Part shown: in pieces, positions 15,472-24,086 of the stretch | Numbering within the stretch: position 1 is the first letter of the stretch | Layout: each line of letters opens with the position of its first letter | DNA from: Streptomonospora sp. PA3 | GTDB lineage: Bacteria; Actinomycetota; Actinomycetes; Streptosporangiales; Streptosporangiaceae | Reading direction: 5' to 3' | Length of the DNA stretch: 64,000 bases | NCBI RefSeq assembly: GCF_009728995.1 | Contig: NZ_VTZW01000016.1 | Location: forward strand, 206,421 to 270,420 | Notes under the pieces: generated by a model | What the model was told of the DNA's origin: nothing | What the model saw: the letters and a program-made list of their open reading frames with translations, nothing else | Database searches by the model: none | Program-made: the position numbers and the translations under genes

Positions 15472-17694
15472 TCAGCTGGCTCGGCAGGCGGATCTGCCCT
15501 GGTCGTCGGGTGTGCTCGGCAGGCTGGTGTTGCCTTGGGAGTCGACGGCGCGCACCGCGAAGGCGTTGCAGCCGCCGGCGTCGCCGTAGACGGTGCTGAG
15601 GTAGGGCTCGCCGCCGACGGTCACCGGTTCCCCCGCGGGCACGCTCCGCTCCTCCAGCCCGGGTGCGGACGGTTCGACGACGTACTCGGCGGCGCCCTCC
15701 ACGGGGCTCCAGTAGACGTTGACGCCGCCCTGCTCGGTGACCGCGGACCAGACGTCCTCGGGCCCGTCCAGGAACGGCAGGGCGACGGGTGCGGCCTCCG
15801 ACGGCGCCCCGCGTACGCCGTCCTCGCCGCGGGCGGCGACGGAGAAGGTGTAGGTCTGCCCCGCGGCCAGCCCGGTGAGCTCGATATCGGTGCCGTCGGT
15901 GGAGCGCACGACCACGCCGCCGGCCGCCGACTCGGCGGAGACGACGTAGTCGCGGGCGTCGGGGACCGCGTCCCAGTCGAGTTCGGCGGTGTGCGCGCCG
16001 GTGGCTTCGGCGGAGACCCCCTCGGGGGCGGGCGGCGCGTCGCCGACGGCGACCTCGGGCGAGGCGGCGGCCGCGCTGTAGCCGTAGGCGTTGACGGCCT
16101 GGACCTCGAACCGGTAGGGGCCCTCGTCCTCCAGTCCGGGCAGCAGCACGCTGGTCCGGTCTCCGGGCACGGTGGTGCTGCCGTCCTCCCAGCTGACGAC
16201 GTACTCGGTGACGGGCGCGGCGGAGTAGGACGGCTGCCAGGAGACCGTCACGCCGTCCTCGTCCACCGATGCCGACACGGGGACCGGCGCGCCGGGCGGC
16301 GTGCCCGCGGAGGTCTGGCCGCTGTCCTGGTAGGCGCCGCCGAGCGGGTCGGTTCCGGCGCCGCCGGGATCGGCCGGGGCGGCGGGGGGCGCCGACGGCT
16401 CGGGCAGCGCCGGACCGGTGCCGGGCTCGGGCTCGGTGCCGGGGTCGACGTCGGGGGGCGGCGGCGCCGGTCCGCCCTGGCCCTGGCCCTGCCCCTGCTG
16501 CGGCGGGCCGGTGCCCGGGTCCCCGGCTCCGGCGCCGCCGTCGCCGTCGCCGGGTGCGGGCGAGGCGGCGGGGCCGCCCGGTCCGGGCGGCGCGCCGGTG
16601 TCGACCTCGGAGGGCGCGCCCGAGGGGCCGATGACCAGGGCGGTACCGGACTCGGGTGCGTTGACGAACAGGAAGCCTTCGCGCACCTCCAGGCCGAGCG
16701 GGCCGGCGGCGTCCTCCAGCTTGATCGACTCGGCTTCAGTGCCGTCGGACTCGAACACCCGCACCCGGCCGCCGTCTCCGGGCAGGTACACGCGTCCCTC
16801 GTAGGGCACGGCGACGCCGGAGCCGACGTCGCCGGCGTCGAGCACGCTCGGCGTGCCGCCGTCGTGCGGGCCGGGCAGGGCCAGCACGCGGCCGGCGCCG
16901 GGCAGGGTGACGGCGACCAGGTCGCCCGGTGTGCGCGGCGGCAGTGCGGCGTCGGCGAGGTCGACCGGGGACTCGGTTTCGGCGGTCTCGCCGTGGCGTA
17001 CCTCGACGATGGTGTCGTCGGAGCGGTTGGCGATCAGGGGGCCCTGGTCGCGCACCGTCATGGCGAACTCGTCGCCCGGGTCGGCGACCTCGGCGGTCTC
17101 GACGGAGCGCGCGCTGCCCTCGCCGACCCGGATCCCGGTGACAGTGCCCTGGCTGGGCGAGCCGACCCACAGGGTGCCGTTCGCGTCGAACCTGCCGCCC
17201 GCCAGGGGGGCGGGCAGTTTCAGCGCCTCGCCGGTGGCGGTGAGCGTCGCCGGGTCCACCGCGCGGACCTCGCCGGCCTCGCGGTCGACGATGACGCCGC
17301 GGCCGCCGTCGAGCGCCACCGTGAGATCTGCTTGTGGGCTCAGGTCGGCGCGGCCGGAGAACGCGAGCGTGGCCAGGTCGATGGAGGTCATGCGGCCGGT
17401 GTCGAGGTCGTGCAGGATGAGGTGGTCGTCGGTCTGGGTGATGCGCACGTCGTGCCCGGCGGACTCGGGCACCCTGGTGACGAGGTCGACCCGCCCGTCG
17501 TGCGGGTTGGTGCGGGCCACCTGGCCTTCGGGGCTGTTCCACAGCCATACGTTGCCGTCGGCGAGCCGTACCGCCTGGCCGAGGGCTCCGGCGCCCAGCA
17601 GGGTGCACCCGAGAGCGGCCGCCAGCGCCAGCGCCGTCCCGGCGAACGCGGACCGCCGCGCCAGTGCCCATGCCGCGATGATGCGCCTGCGCAC
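15472..17694 (-). CDS. Membrane-anchored beta-propeller protein with fibronectin III repeats
   Basis: About 740 residues from a GTG start (VRRRIIAAWALARRSAFAG). A single N-terminal helix at about residues 12-35 acts as an anchor or signal. Residues about 40-330 are repeated beta strands resembling a propeller (for example NGTLWVGSPSQGTVTGI). A Pro/Gly/Gln linker follows (about 335-430), then about three FN3 domains (about 435-740) with motifs such as VTEYVVSWEDGST and YTFSVAARGEDG. It is the first gene of the PFNA-like operon and corresponds to the Fn3 component, likely a surface sensor or adhesin. The start is uncertain because the ribosome binding site is weak. I rejected the longer upstream frame because its composition is non-coding. 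Confidence 0.75.
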   Translation of the reverse strand: MRRRIIAAWALARRSAFAGTALALAAALGCTLLGAGALGQAVRLADGNVWLWNSPEGQVARTNPHDGRVDLVTRVPESAGHDVRITQTDDHLILHDLDTGRMTSIDLATLAFSGRADLSPQADLTVALDGGRGVIVDREAGEVRAVDPATLTATGEALKLPAPLAGGRFDANGTLWVGSPSQGTVTGIRVGEGSARSVETAEVADPGDEFAMTVRDQGPLIANRSDDTIVEVRHGETAETESPVDLADAALPPRTPGDLVAVTLPGAGRVLALPGPHDGGTPSVLDAGDVGSGVAVPYEGRVYLPGDGGRVRVFESDGTEAESIKLEDAAGPLGLEVREGFLFVNAPESGTALVIGPSGAPSEVDTGAPPGPGGPAASPAPGDGDGGAGAGDPGTGPPQQGQGQGQGGPAPPPPDVDPGTEPEPGTGPALPEPSAPPAAPADPGGAGTDPLGGAYQDSGQTSAGTPPGAPVPVSASVDEDGVTVSWQPSYSAAPVTEYVVSWEDGSTTVPGDRTSVLLPGLEDEGPYRFEVQAVNAYGYSAAAASPEVAVGDAPPAPEGVSAEATGAHTAELDWDAVPDARDYVVSAESAAGGVVVRSTDGTDIELTGLAAGQTYTFSVAARGEDGVRGAPSEAAPVALPFLDGPEDVWSAVTEQGGVNVYWSPVEGAAEYVVEPSAPGLEERSVPAGEPVTVGGEPYLSTVYGDAGGCNAFAVRAVDSQGNTSLPSTPDDQGRSACRAS

Positions 17695-18083
17695 GGTCTC
17701 ACATTCCCCTTCCCGGTTCGCGCCCCCGCAGTGGTCGCGGCCGCGCCGTCGGGCGGCGCGGTCGGCGGGAAATTCGACCCGATAGTACGGAGAATCCGGC
17801 CGCCGCGCACCCGGAGCGGGAGGCCCGGAGCCCGCCGCGGGGTCCGCCGATCCGCCCGCTGTGCCGCGGACGACCGCCCCTACGACGGCCGATCGCGGGG
17901 TACGGTTCCGCTCTCCGGGGCAGCGGGCCCGGGTGAGGGGTGGAGGAGGTGGCCGGTACCGGCCGCCCCCGCTGCGGGCCGCGCGCACGGGTGCCGCCGG
18001 GCACGCTAGGCGGCCGGGTCTGGGGGGAATGCTGGTGTTGGAAGGCCGCGACGCCGAAGAACCATGGAAGGAGGATCGCCCGA
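17695..18083. promoter_or_regulatory. Divergent intergenic region between the FN3 operon and GH15
   Basis: About 390 bp without a supported gene separate two divergent starts. The part at 17765-17800 is less GC-rich and contains ATAGTAC (17783-17789), a possible -10 region for either direction. On the right, GGAAGGAGG lies directly before the GTG at 18084. I see no convincing operator palindrome. Confidence 0.35.
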
Positions 18084-19910
18084 GTGCCACTTCGCATCGA
18101 GGACTATGCGTTGATCGGCGACACCCAGACCGCGGCGCTGATCGGCAACAACGGGAGCGTCGACTGGCTGTGCCTGCCGCGCTTCGACTCCGGTTCCTGC
18201 TTCGCCGAACTGCTGGGCGAGCCCTCCAACGGCTACTGGAGCATCGCCCCGACCGGCGATCACCGGCTGCTGGGGCGCCGCTACCGCCCCGACAGCCTGG
18301 TGCTGGAGACCGAGTTCGGCACCGACGACGGAGCCGTGCGCATCACCGACTGCATGCCGGTCCGCGACGAGCACCCCGACCTCGTCCGCCGCGTCGAAGG
18401 GCTGCGGGGCCGGGTCAGGATGCGCTCGGAGGCGCTCGTGCGGCCCGACTACGGCGACATCGTCCCCTGGACCCGCAAGTACGGGCGCCGCCTGCACTAC
18501 GTCGCCGGGCCCGACACCCTCTACCTGGACTCCGATGTGGAGTTCGACCTCGGCGACCACAGCTGCCCCCGGACGGAGTTCACCGTCGGCGAGGGCGAGC
18601 ACGTCGACTTCCGCCTCGCGTGGGTCTCCTCGCGGGCGCCCGCGCCCGAGCGCGTCGACGTCGGCCGAGCCATCGAACGCACCGACGCCTGGTGGCGCGA
18701 GTGGGCCGAGCGCTGCCATTACCGGGGCCCCTACCGCGACCAGGTGGTGCGCTCGCTGATCACTCTCAAAGCACTCACCTTCTCCCCCAGCGGCGGCACG
18801 GTCGCTGCGCCCACCACCTCCCTGCCCGAGCACCTGGGCGGGGTGCGCAACTGGGACTACCGCTTCTGCTGGATCCGCGACGCCACGTTCACCCTGCTGG
18901 CGCTGATGAACTCCGGCTACGACGAAGAGGCCGCCGAGTGGCGCGAGTGGGTGCTGCGCGCGGTGGCCGGCGAGCCCGCGCAGATGCGGATCATGTACGG
19001 CATCGAAGGCGAGCGGCGCCTGCCCGAGATGGAGCTGGACTGGCTGGCGGGCTATGCCGGCTCGCGCCCGGTGCGCATCGGCAACCAGGCGTCGCGGCAC
19101 TGGCAGCTGGACGTCTACGGCGAACTGATGGACGCGCTGCACCAGGCCCGCCTCACCGGTATCCCGCCCGACGAGTCCGCCTGGGAGCTGCAGCGCGCGC
19201 TCATGGAGTTCCTGGAGAAGCACTGGCGCGATCCCGACCACGGGATCTGGGAGGTGCGCGGGCCGCCGCGGCAGTTCACCCACTCCAAGATGATGGCCTG
19301 GACCGCCGCCGACCGCGCCGTCAAGGCGGTCGAGGAGTTCGGCCTGGAGGGCCCGGTCGACCGGTGGCGGCGGCTGCGCCAGGAGATCTCCGACGACGTG
19401 TGCGAGAAGGGCTTCGATTCCCGGCGCGGCGCGTTCACGCAGTACTACGGCTCCTCGTCGCTGGATGCGTCGCTGCTGCTGATGTCCACGGTGGGGTTCC
19501 TGCCGGCCGACGACGAGCGGATGACGGGAACGGTCAAGGCGATCCGCGCCGAACTGGAGCAGGACGGGTTCGTGCAGCGCTACTCCATGGGCAGTCAGAG
19601 CCGCGAGGTCGACGCGCTGCCGCCGGGCGAGGGCGCGTTCCTGCCGTGCTCGTTCTGGCTGGCCGACAATCTGATCATGCAGGGCCGCGTCGACGAGGGG
19701 CGCGAGCTGTTCGAGCGGATGCTGGACCTGTGCAACGACGTGGGACTGCTCTCCGAGGAGTACTCCCTGTCGACCGGACGGCTGCTCGGCAACTACCCGC
19801 AGGCGCTCTCCCACATCGCGCTGGTCAACACCGCCATCCACCTTCAGCACCCCGACGGGCCCATCGAGCAGCGCGCCGAGTCCCGGCCGGCCGACTCCGA
19901 GTGGGAGTGA
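18084..19910 (+). CDS. Glycoside hydrolase family 15 (trehalase/glucoamylase-like)
   Basis: A 608-residue cytosolic enzyme starting VPLRIEDYALIGDTQTAAL, with GGAAGGAGG upstream of the GTG. The N-terminal beta-sandwich has GSVDWLCLPRFDS (about 23-36). The (alpha/alpha)6 barrel carries the GH15 signatures RNWDYRFCWIRDAT (about residues 252-266), ELDWLAGYAGSRPVRIGN (about 316-335) and the C-terminal SEEYSLSTGRLLGNYPQA (about 555-573), which contains the presumed catalytic glutamate. In mycobacteria and streptomycetes this family includes trehalases that hydrolyse alpha,alpha-trehalose; others act on oligosaccharides. Length is normal. It is monocistronic, and the substrate cannot be settled from sequence. 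Confidence 0.9.
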   Translation: MPLRIEDYALIGDTQTAALIGNNGSVDWLCLPRFDSGSCFAELLGEPSNGYWSIAPTGDHRLLGRRYRPDSLVLETEFGTDDGAVRITDCMPVRDEHPDLVRRVEGLRGRVRMRSEALVRPDYGDIVPWTRKYGRRLHYVAGPDTLYLDSDVEFDLGDHSCPRTEFTVGEGEHVDFRLAWVSSRAPAPERVDVGRAIERTDAWWREWAERCHYRGPYRDQVVRSLITLKALTFSPSGGTVAAPTTSLPEHLGGVRNWDYRFCWIRDATFTLLALMNSGYDEEAAEWREWVLRAVAGEPAQMRIMYGIEGERRLPEMELDWLAGYAGSRPVRIGNQASRHWQLDVYGELMDALHQARLTGIPPDESAWELQRALMEFLEKHWRDPDHGIWEVRGPPRQFTHSKMMAWTAADRAVKAVEEFGLEGPVDRWRRLRQEISDDVCEKGFDSRRGAFTQYYGSSSLDASLLLMSTVGFLPADDERMTGTVKAIRAELEQDGFVQRYSMGSQSREVDALPPGEGAFLPCSFWLADNLIMQGRVDEGRELFERMLDLCNDVGLLSEEYSLSTGRLLGNYPQALSHIALVNTAIHLQHPDGPIEQRAESRPADSEWE

Positions 19911-19940
19911 GCCGGCCGCGGGCCGCCGGCGGCCCGCGGG

Positions 19941-19956
19941 TATGCCGTTGGGCATA
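19941..19956. promoter_or_regulatory. Type A operator-like palindrome upstream of ABC exporter A
   Basis: The 16-bp inverted repeat TATGCC-GTTG-GGCATA is perfect in both 6-bp arms. It lies about 90 bp upstream of the ABC ATPase start, and its centre is 54.5 bp before the likely -10 hexamer at 20003. A near-identical copy, TATCCC-TTTG-GGCATA, stands at 23277-23292 before the hydrolase gene of the same module. Two copies in one module make a binding site for the local NarL-type regulator likely; the regulator's identity is inference. Confidence 0.6.
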
Positions 19957-20002
19957 GCCGGGCGGCGACGAACCGCCGATGCGCTCGCGGGGTGAGCGCG
20001 CC

Positions 20003-20008
20003 TAGCGT
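20003..20008 (+). promoter_or_regulatory. Probable -10 element of ABC exporter A
   Basis: TAGCGT lies 37 bases before the GTG at 20046. No good -35 hexamer is visible at the usual distance. This fits an activator-dependent promoter using the palindrome centred about 66 bp upstream of the predicted transcription start. Confidence 0.4.
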
Positions 20009-20045
20009 CGCTTGTCGCAGGACGACACCGACGAGAGGCGCGAGT

Positions 20046-21020
20046 GTGCTGACGGTACGCCATCTGACCAAGCGCTACGGCGGGACGACCGCCGTCGACG
20101 ACCTCACCTTCGAGGTCCCGCCCGGCCGGGTGACCGGGTTCCTCGGGCCCAACGGAGCGGGCAAGTCGACCACGATGCGGGTGCTGCTGGGCCTGGACCG
20201 GCCGACCTGCGGGGAGGCCCTGGTCGGCGGCCGCCCCTACGCAGCGATCCCCGAGCCGGCGCGCGAAGTCGGCGCGCTGCTGGACGCCTCGGCGGTGCAT
20301 CCCGGACGCAGCGCCCGCGCACACCTGCTCGCCCTGGCGCGCGGCAGCGGGGTGGCGCGCACACGCGTCGCGGAGGTGCTGGAGGCGGTGGGGCTGGCGG
20401 AGGCGGCCCGCAAGCGCATCGGCGGGTTCTCGCTGGGAATGCGCCAGCGGCTGGGCATCGCCGGCGCGCTGCTGGGCGATCCCGCGGCCCTGGTGTTCGA
20501 CGAACCGGTCAACGGGCTGGACATGGACGGTGTGCTGTGGGTGCGCAGGCTGGTGCGCGACCTCGCCGGCGAGGGCCGCACCGTCTTCGTCTCCAGCCAC
20601 CTGATGAGCGAGATGCAGCTGGTGGCCGACCACCTGGTGGTCGTCGCCGCCGGGCGGCTGCTGGTCGACGCGCCGATGGACGAGGTGATCGCGGCGTGGT
20701 CGCACACGCGGACCGCGGTGCGCACGCCCGACGCCGCCCTGCTGGCGGAGCGGTTGGGCGCGGCGCGCGCCGGCGGGGACCGCGCCCCGGAGGTGGAGGT
20801 GGAACCCGGCGCGGGCGGCGAGCTGCTGGTCCGCGGCCTCACGCCCGAACAGGTGGGCGACGTCGCCCACGCCGCCGGGGTGCGGGTGCACACCCTCTAC
20901 CGCGAGGAGGCGTCGCTGGAGCGGGCCTACCTCGAACTCACCGAGACCGCCGAGGAGTTCGCGGCCGGGGCGAGCGACCGCCCCGGCCGCGCCACCGCGG
21001 CAGCGAAGGAGCACGCGTGA
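20046..21020 (+). CDS. ABC exporter ATP-binding protein (module A)
   Basis: A 324-residue ATPase starting VLTVRHLTKRYGGTTAVDD, with GAGAGG before the GTG. Walker A is GPNGAGKST (about 38-46), signature FSLGMRQRLGIAGALLG (about 127-143), Walker B ALVFDEPVNGLD (about 149-160) and switch His in VFVSSHLMSEM (about 180-190). A C-terminal extension of about 100 residues is typical of exporters that pump bacitracin- or lantibiotic-like compounds or daunorubicin-type drugs. Its stop overlaps the permease GTG (GTGA), so the two form one exporter. It is a close paralogue of the ATPase at 25935-26894. The substrate is unknown. Confidence 0.95.
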   Translation: MLTVRHLTKRYGGTTAVDDLTFEVPPGRVTGFLGPNGAGKSTTMRVLLGLDRPTCGEALVGGRPYAAIPEPAREVGALLDASAVHPGRSARAHLLALARGSGVARTRVAEVLEAVGLAEAARKRIGGFSLGMRQRLGIAGALLGDPAALVFDEPVNGLDMDGVLWVRRLVRDLAGEGRTVFVSSHLMSEMQLVADHLVVVAAGRLLVDAPMDEVIAAWSHTRTAVRTPDAALLAERLGAARAGGDRAPEVEVEPGAGGELLVRGLTPEQVGDVAHAAGVRVHTLYREEASLERAYLELTETAEEFAAGASDRPGRATAAAKEHA

Positions 21021-21859
21021 TCGCCGCATCCCCACCTCCCGCCCGGACCGCCGCCCATGCCCCGGTTCCGGCGCCGTCGACGCCCCGGGTGCTGGCCCGG
21101 GCCCTGGCCATGGAGTGGACCAAGCTCGCCTCGCTGCGCTCGACCTGGTGGTGCCTGGGCCTGGGCGCGGCCGGGATGGCGGCCTTCGCGCTGCTGATGG
21201 GCGTCTCCACGGCCGACCGGTTCGCCGAGGACCCCGTCGCCGCCGGCGAGTTCTCCTACGCGCGGCTGACCTCCCAGGGCGTGTTCTACCTGGTCCAGTT
21301 CGCGGTGCTCACGCTCGCGGCGCTGGCGGCGACCGGCGAGTACGCCACCCGCGCCATCACCACGACGCTGCAGGCGGTGCCCAGGCGGGGCGTGGTCCTC
21401 GCGGCGCGCTCCGCGGTCGCCGCCGGCCTGGCCTTCGCGGCGGGCGCGGGCATGACGGCGCTGGGTATCGGGGTGCTGTGGGGCGTCGTCGGGTCCTACG
21501 CGCCGCTGGATGCCGGCTACGCGCTGGGCACGGTGCTGGGTGCGGGGGCGTGCATGGCGGTGCTGGCCGTACTGTTCGTCGGGTTGGGGACCGCGATGCG
21601 CGGCACGGCCGGCACCATCGGCGCCGGCTTCCTGCTGCTGCTGGGGATTCCGCTGGTGCTTCAGCTCAGCGGGCTGCAGGAGCTGAACGACGCGGCCGCC
21701 TACCTGCCCGGTGCGGCCGCGATCGAGGTCTACGCCGCCGGAGACGTCGGCTTCTACACGGCGCCGCACGACGGCCCGATCAACATCGTCACCGTGCTCG
21801 GCTGGGCCGCGGCCGCGCAGATCGCCGGCTACACCGAGCTGCGCGTCCGCGACGCCTGA
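21017..21859 (+). CDS. ABC-2 type exporter permease (module A)
   Basis: A 280-residue integral membrane protein starting VIAASPPPARTAAH. A Pro/Ala-rich N-terminus is followed by AMEWTKLASLRSTWWCLGLG, the typical entry helix of this permease class, and then about six TM helices in total. The motif TGEYATRAITTTLQAVPRR after helix 2 is also found in the module B permease (TGEYATGAMRTTLTTVPDR). It is translationally coupled to the ATPase by a GTGA overlap. It presumably forms a homodimeric channel with two ATPases. The substrate may be an antimicrobial peptide or lipid, as is usual when NarL-type two-component systems sit alongside. Confidence 0.9.
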   Translation: MIAASPPPARTAAHAPVPAPSTPRVLARALAMEWTKLASLRSTWWCLGLGAAGMAAFALLMGVSTADRFAEDPVAAGEFSYARLTSQGVFYLVQFAVLTLAALAATGEYATRAITTTLQAVPRRGVVLAARSAVAAGLAFAAGAGMTALGIGVLWGVVGSYAPLDAGYALGTVLGAGACMAVLAVLFVGLGTAMRGTAGTIGAGFLLLLGIPLVLQLSGLQELNDAAAYLPGAAAIEVYAAGDVGFYTAPHDGPINIVTVLGWAAAAQIAGYTELRVRDA

Positions 21860-21869
21860 TCGCAGCCCC

Positions 21870-21902
21870 GCGCGGCCCGGCCCGCCTGCGCCCGGGCCGC
21901 GC
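21870..21902. terminator. Hairpin between the convergent permease and hydrolase genes
   Basis: GCGCGGCCCGG (21870-21880) pairs perfectly with its complement at 21892-21902 across an 11-nt loop. It lies in the 62-bp gap between the stop of the permease and the stop of the leftward hydrolase, so it can terminate both transcripts. Confidence 0.6.
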
Positions 21903-21921
21903 CGTGCGGCCGCGAAGCGGA

Positions 21922-23217
21922 TCACTCCCGCCGGTGGACGAGCTCAACCGCGGTGTGCCGCGCAGACGGCCCGTCGAGCAGCGGCCGCTCCCGGCCGCGC
22001 AGGTACTCGTCGAAGAACGCCGCAAGGTAGGCGCGCTGCGCCGCGACGCTGTCCCCGCTGTCGCCGGTGCCTACGGAGGCGGCGACGCGGTCCTGCCACG
22101 CGCGGCCGCGGGGGTCCAGCCGCGCCTCGATCTGCGCGGCGGTCCACCGGGTGTCGATGAAGCTCATGTGCTCGCCGCGGGCGAGGTAGAGCTCGACGTA
22201 CGGGCCGGTGGAGTTCTCGCGGAACATCCGCCAGTCCGGGGAGTGCTCGCTGGTGTGCGGCCGGGGCGGCACCCCCGACGTGCCGGCGCCCATGATCATG
22301 AAGGGCCGGTCGACGCCTTCGACGGCGGCGTCGGCCCACGTGCCGTCGCCGACGTGGTAGGCCATGCTGCCGTCGAGGCCGGCGCCGGCGTCGATGCGGT
22401 CGTCTCCGAGCATCGCCTCGGCCGTGGTGAGCCCCCCGGCGGAGTGGCCGAACATGCCGATCGCCGACAGGTCCAGGGCGGCGCCGAGGCCCTGGGGCAG
22501 CGGGTGCCCGCCCGCGGCCGGGTCGCCGCCATCGGCGATGTGCTCCAGGGTGTCCAGGACGAAGCCCGTGTCGGCGACGCGCGTGGCGACCGCGGTCCGG
22601 TAGGCGTCCGCGCCGAGTTCGGGGGCGGACTCCCGGAGGATGCGCCCGCTGGGCAGCTCGACGGCCTCGGCCTCGTAGGGGTGGTCCATGGCGACCACCG
22701 CATAGCCCCGGCTCGCCAGCTCCTCCAGTTGCGCGGTGGCCTGGTACCGGGACTGGTTGAACCCGTGGGAGTACAGCAGGACGGGCAGTCTCCCGGCCCC
22801 CCGGGCCACGTCGGCGCCGATGCGCGCGTTGGCCGCCGAACCGGCGAAGTCCACCGAGCCGCGGGACAGGCCGGCCTGCTCCAGCCGTCCGGCCATGACG
22901 TCGGCGACGGCGCCGGACATGTAGGGCGCGCGCTCGCCTCCGCCCTCCTCGGCCGGGTACCAGACCGAGACCATGAGGTCCCGCTGCTCGGCGTCCTCCA
23001 CCCAGGGGTGGCCGCGGCTCTCGTCGACCAGGTGCCAATCGGCGCGGCCGACCGCGTAGGGTCCGGTGGGTTCGGGCGGGCGCAGCAGGATCGGGTCGGG
23101 TCCGGTGACGGCCGCGAGGGCGCCGGGGGTCGCGCAGCAGGCGGCGAGGACGGCGGCGGCAGCGGTGTAGGCGGCCGCGCGGCGGCGGGCCGGGGAGGAT
23201 GCTTGTGATGTCGGCAT
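21922..23217 (-). CDS. Secreted alpha/beta hydrolase (PAF-acetylhydrolase/lipase-like)
   Basis: A 431-residue protein with an N-terminal signal (basic residues then AAAYTAAAAVLAACCATPGA) and a mature alpha/beta hydrolase of the platelet-activating-factor acetylhydrolase type. The oxyanion strand is PVLLYSHGFNQSR, the nucleophile elbow GMFGHSAGG, the acid residue region AGLDGSM and the catalytic His GEHMSF. The cysteine pair in the signal region could make it a lipoprotein, but no clean lipobox is visible. It lies downstream of the module A response regulator and has its own type A operator about 60 bp upstream. It probably belongs to the module A regulon and acts on envelope or external ester substrates. 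Confidence 0.8.
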   Translation of the reverse strand: MPTSQASSPARRRAAAYTAAAAVLAACCATPGALAAVTGPDPILLRPPEPTGPYAVGRADWHLVDESRGHPWVEDAEQRDLMVSVWYPAEEGGGERAPYMSGAVADVMAGRLEQAGLSRGSVDFAGSAANARIGADVARGAGRLPVLLYSHGFNQSRYQATAQLEELASRGYAVVAMDHPYEAEAVELPSGRILRESAPELGADAYRTAVATRVADTGFVLDTLEHIADGGDPAAGGHPLPQGLGAALDLSAIGMFGHSAGGLTTAEAMLGDDRIDAGAGLDGSMAYHVGDGTWADAAVEGVDRPFMIMGAGTSGVPPRPHTSEHSPDWRMFRENSTGPYVELYLARGEHMSFIDTRWTAAQIEARLDPRGRAWQDRVAASVGTGDSGDSVAAQRAYLAAFFDEYLRGRERPLLDGPSARHTAVELVHRRE

Positions 23218-23276
23218 GCCCGGAATCCTCGCCCCGGGCCGGGCGCGCGCGCATGGACCGCAGGTCGGCCGCCGGC

Positions 23277-23292
23277 TATCCCTTTGGGCATA
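23277..23292. promoter_or_regulatory. Second type A operator-like palindrome, upstream of the hydrolase
   Basis: TATCCC-TTTG-GGCATA differs from the copy at 19941-19956 in one arm position and in the spacer, and the flanking GC/GC also pairs. Its centre is 67 bp upstream of the hydrolase ATG. If the hexamer GAGGAT at 23225-23230 serves as -10, the spacing (54.5 bp) is the same as at the ABC exporter A promoter. Confidence 0.55.
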
Positions 23293-23311
23293 GCGGACGG
23301 GGCATCGGGGG

Positions 23312-23998
23312 TCACTCGGCGGCGGAGAAGGGCCCGCCCGCGACGAGGCCGGCCTCGTAGGCGAGGATCGCGGCCTGCACGCGGTTGCGCACGTCCAGCT
23401 TGGCCAGGATGGACCCGACGTGCACCTTGACCGTGCCGGGGACGATCCCCAGCCGCCGGGCGATCTCCTCGTTGGACAGGCCCTCCCCGATGAGGGCCAG
23501 GACGCCGCGCTCGCGGTCCGAGAGGCGGGCGGTCCGCTCGCGGGCGAGCGCGCCGCGCGACATCCGGCCGCCGGTGCCGCTGCCGGCGAGTTCGGTGATC
23601 AGCCGGTGGGCGACCTCCGGGGAGAGGCAGGCGCCGCCCGCGGCCACGGCGTGCAGCCCGGCGACCAGGTCTCGCGGGTCGCCCGTCTTGAGCACGAACC
23701 CGCTCGCGCCGCTGCTCAGCGCCCGCGCGATGTAGGCGTCCTCGGAGAAGGTGGTCAGGATGACGACGGCCGTGCCGGGGTGGTGCGCGGTGATGGCGGC
23801 GGTGGCCTCCAGTCCGCCGGTGCCGGGCATCTGCACGTCGAGCAGCGCGATGTCGGGGCGGTGCTCGGCGACCAGCGCGACGGCCTCGGCGCCGTCGGCG
23901 GCCTCGCCGACCACGTCGATACCGGGGTCGGCGGCGAGGATGGCGCGCATGCCGGCGCGGACCATCGTCTCGTCGTCGGCCAGCACGATGCGGATCAC
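23312..23998 (-). CDS. NarL/LuxR-family response regulator (module A)
   Basis: A 228-residue regulator starting VIRIVLADDETMVRAGMRA; GGAGG precedes the GTG. The receiver domain (about 1-120) has acidic pocket residues DD at 8-9, phospho-acceptor Asp54 in ALLDVQMP, the switch Thr in VILTTF and Lys in FVLKTGDP. The LuxR-type HTH (about 163-222) contains LSDRERGVLALIGEGLSNEE and GIVPGTVKVHVGSILAKL. It follows the histidine kinase gene in the same leftward transcript. It is the obvious candidate to bind the two type A palindromes near the ABC and hydrolase genes. All residues needed for phosphorylation are present. Confidence 0.95.
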   Translation of the reverse strand: MIRIVLADDETMVRAGMRAILAADPGIDVVGEAADGAEAVALVAEHRPDIALLDVQMPGTGGLEATAAITAHHPGTAVVILTTFSEDAYIARALSSGASGFVLKTGDPRDLVAGLHAVAAGGACLSPEVAHRLITELAGSGTGGRMSRGALARERTARLSDRERGVLALIGEGLSNEEIARRLGIVPGTVKVHVGSILAKLDVRNRVQAAILAYEAGLVAGGPFSAAE

Positions 23999-24086
23999 CG
24001 GCACGCCTCCTTCCCTCGCGCCCGGGCGCGCGACCGCGGGCAGCCTATCGGGGCCCACCCGCTGCGGGCGGGCGCTGCGCGGCCGC

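Noticed and set aside
17940-18083. Longer GH15 start at 17940
   Set aside because: The added 48 residues are Gly/Arg/Pro-rich and non-conserved in character, whereas GTG 18084 has GGAAGGAGG and begins with the family-typical LRIEDYALIGD.
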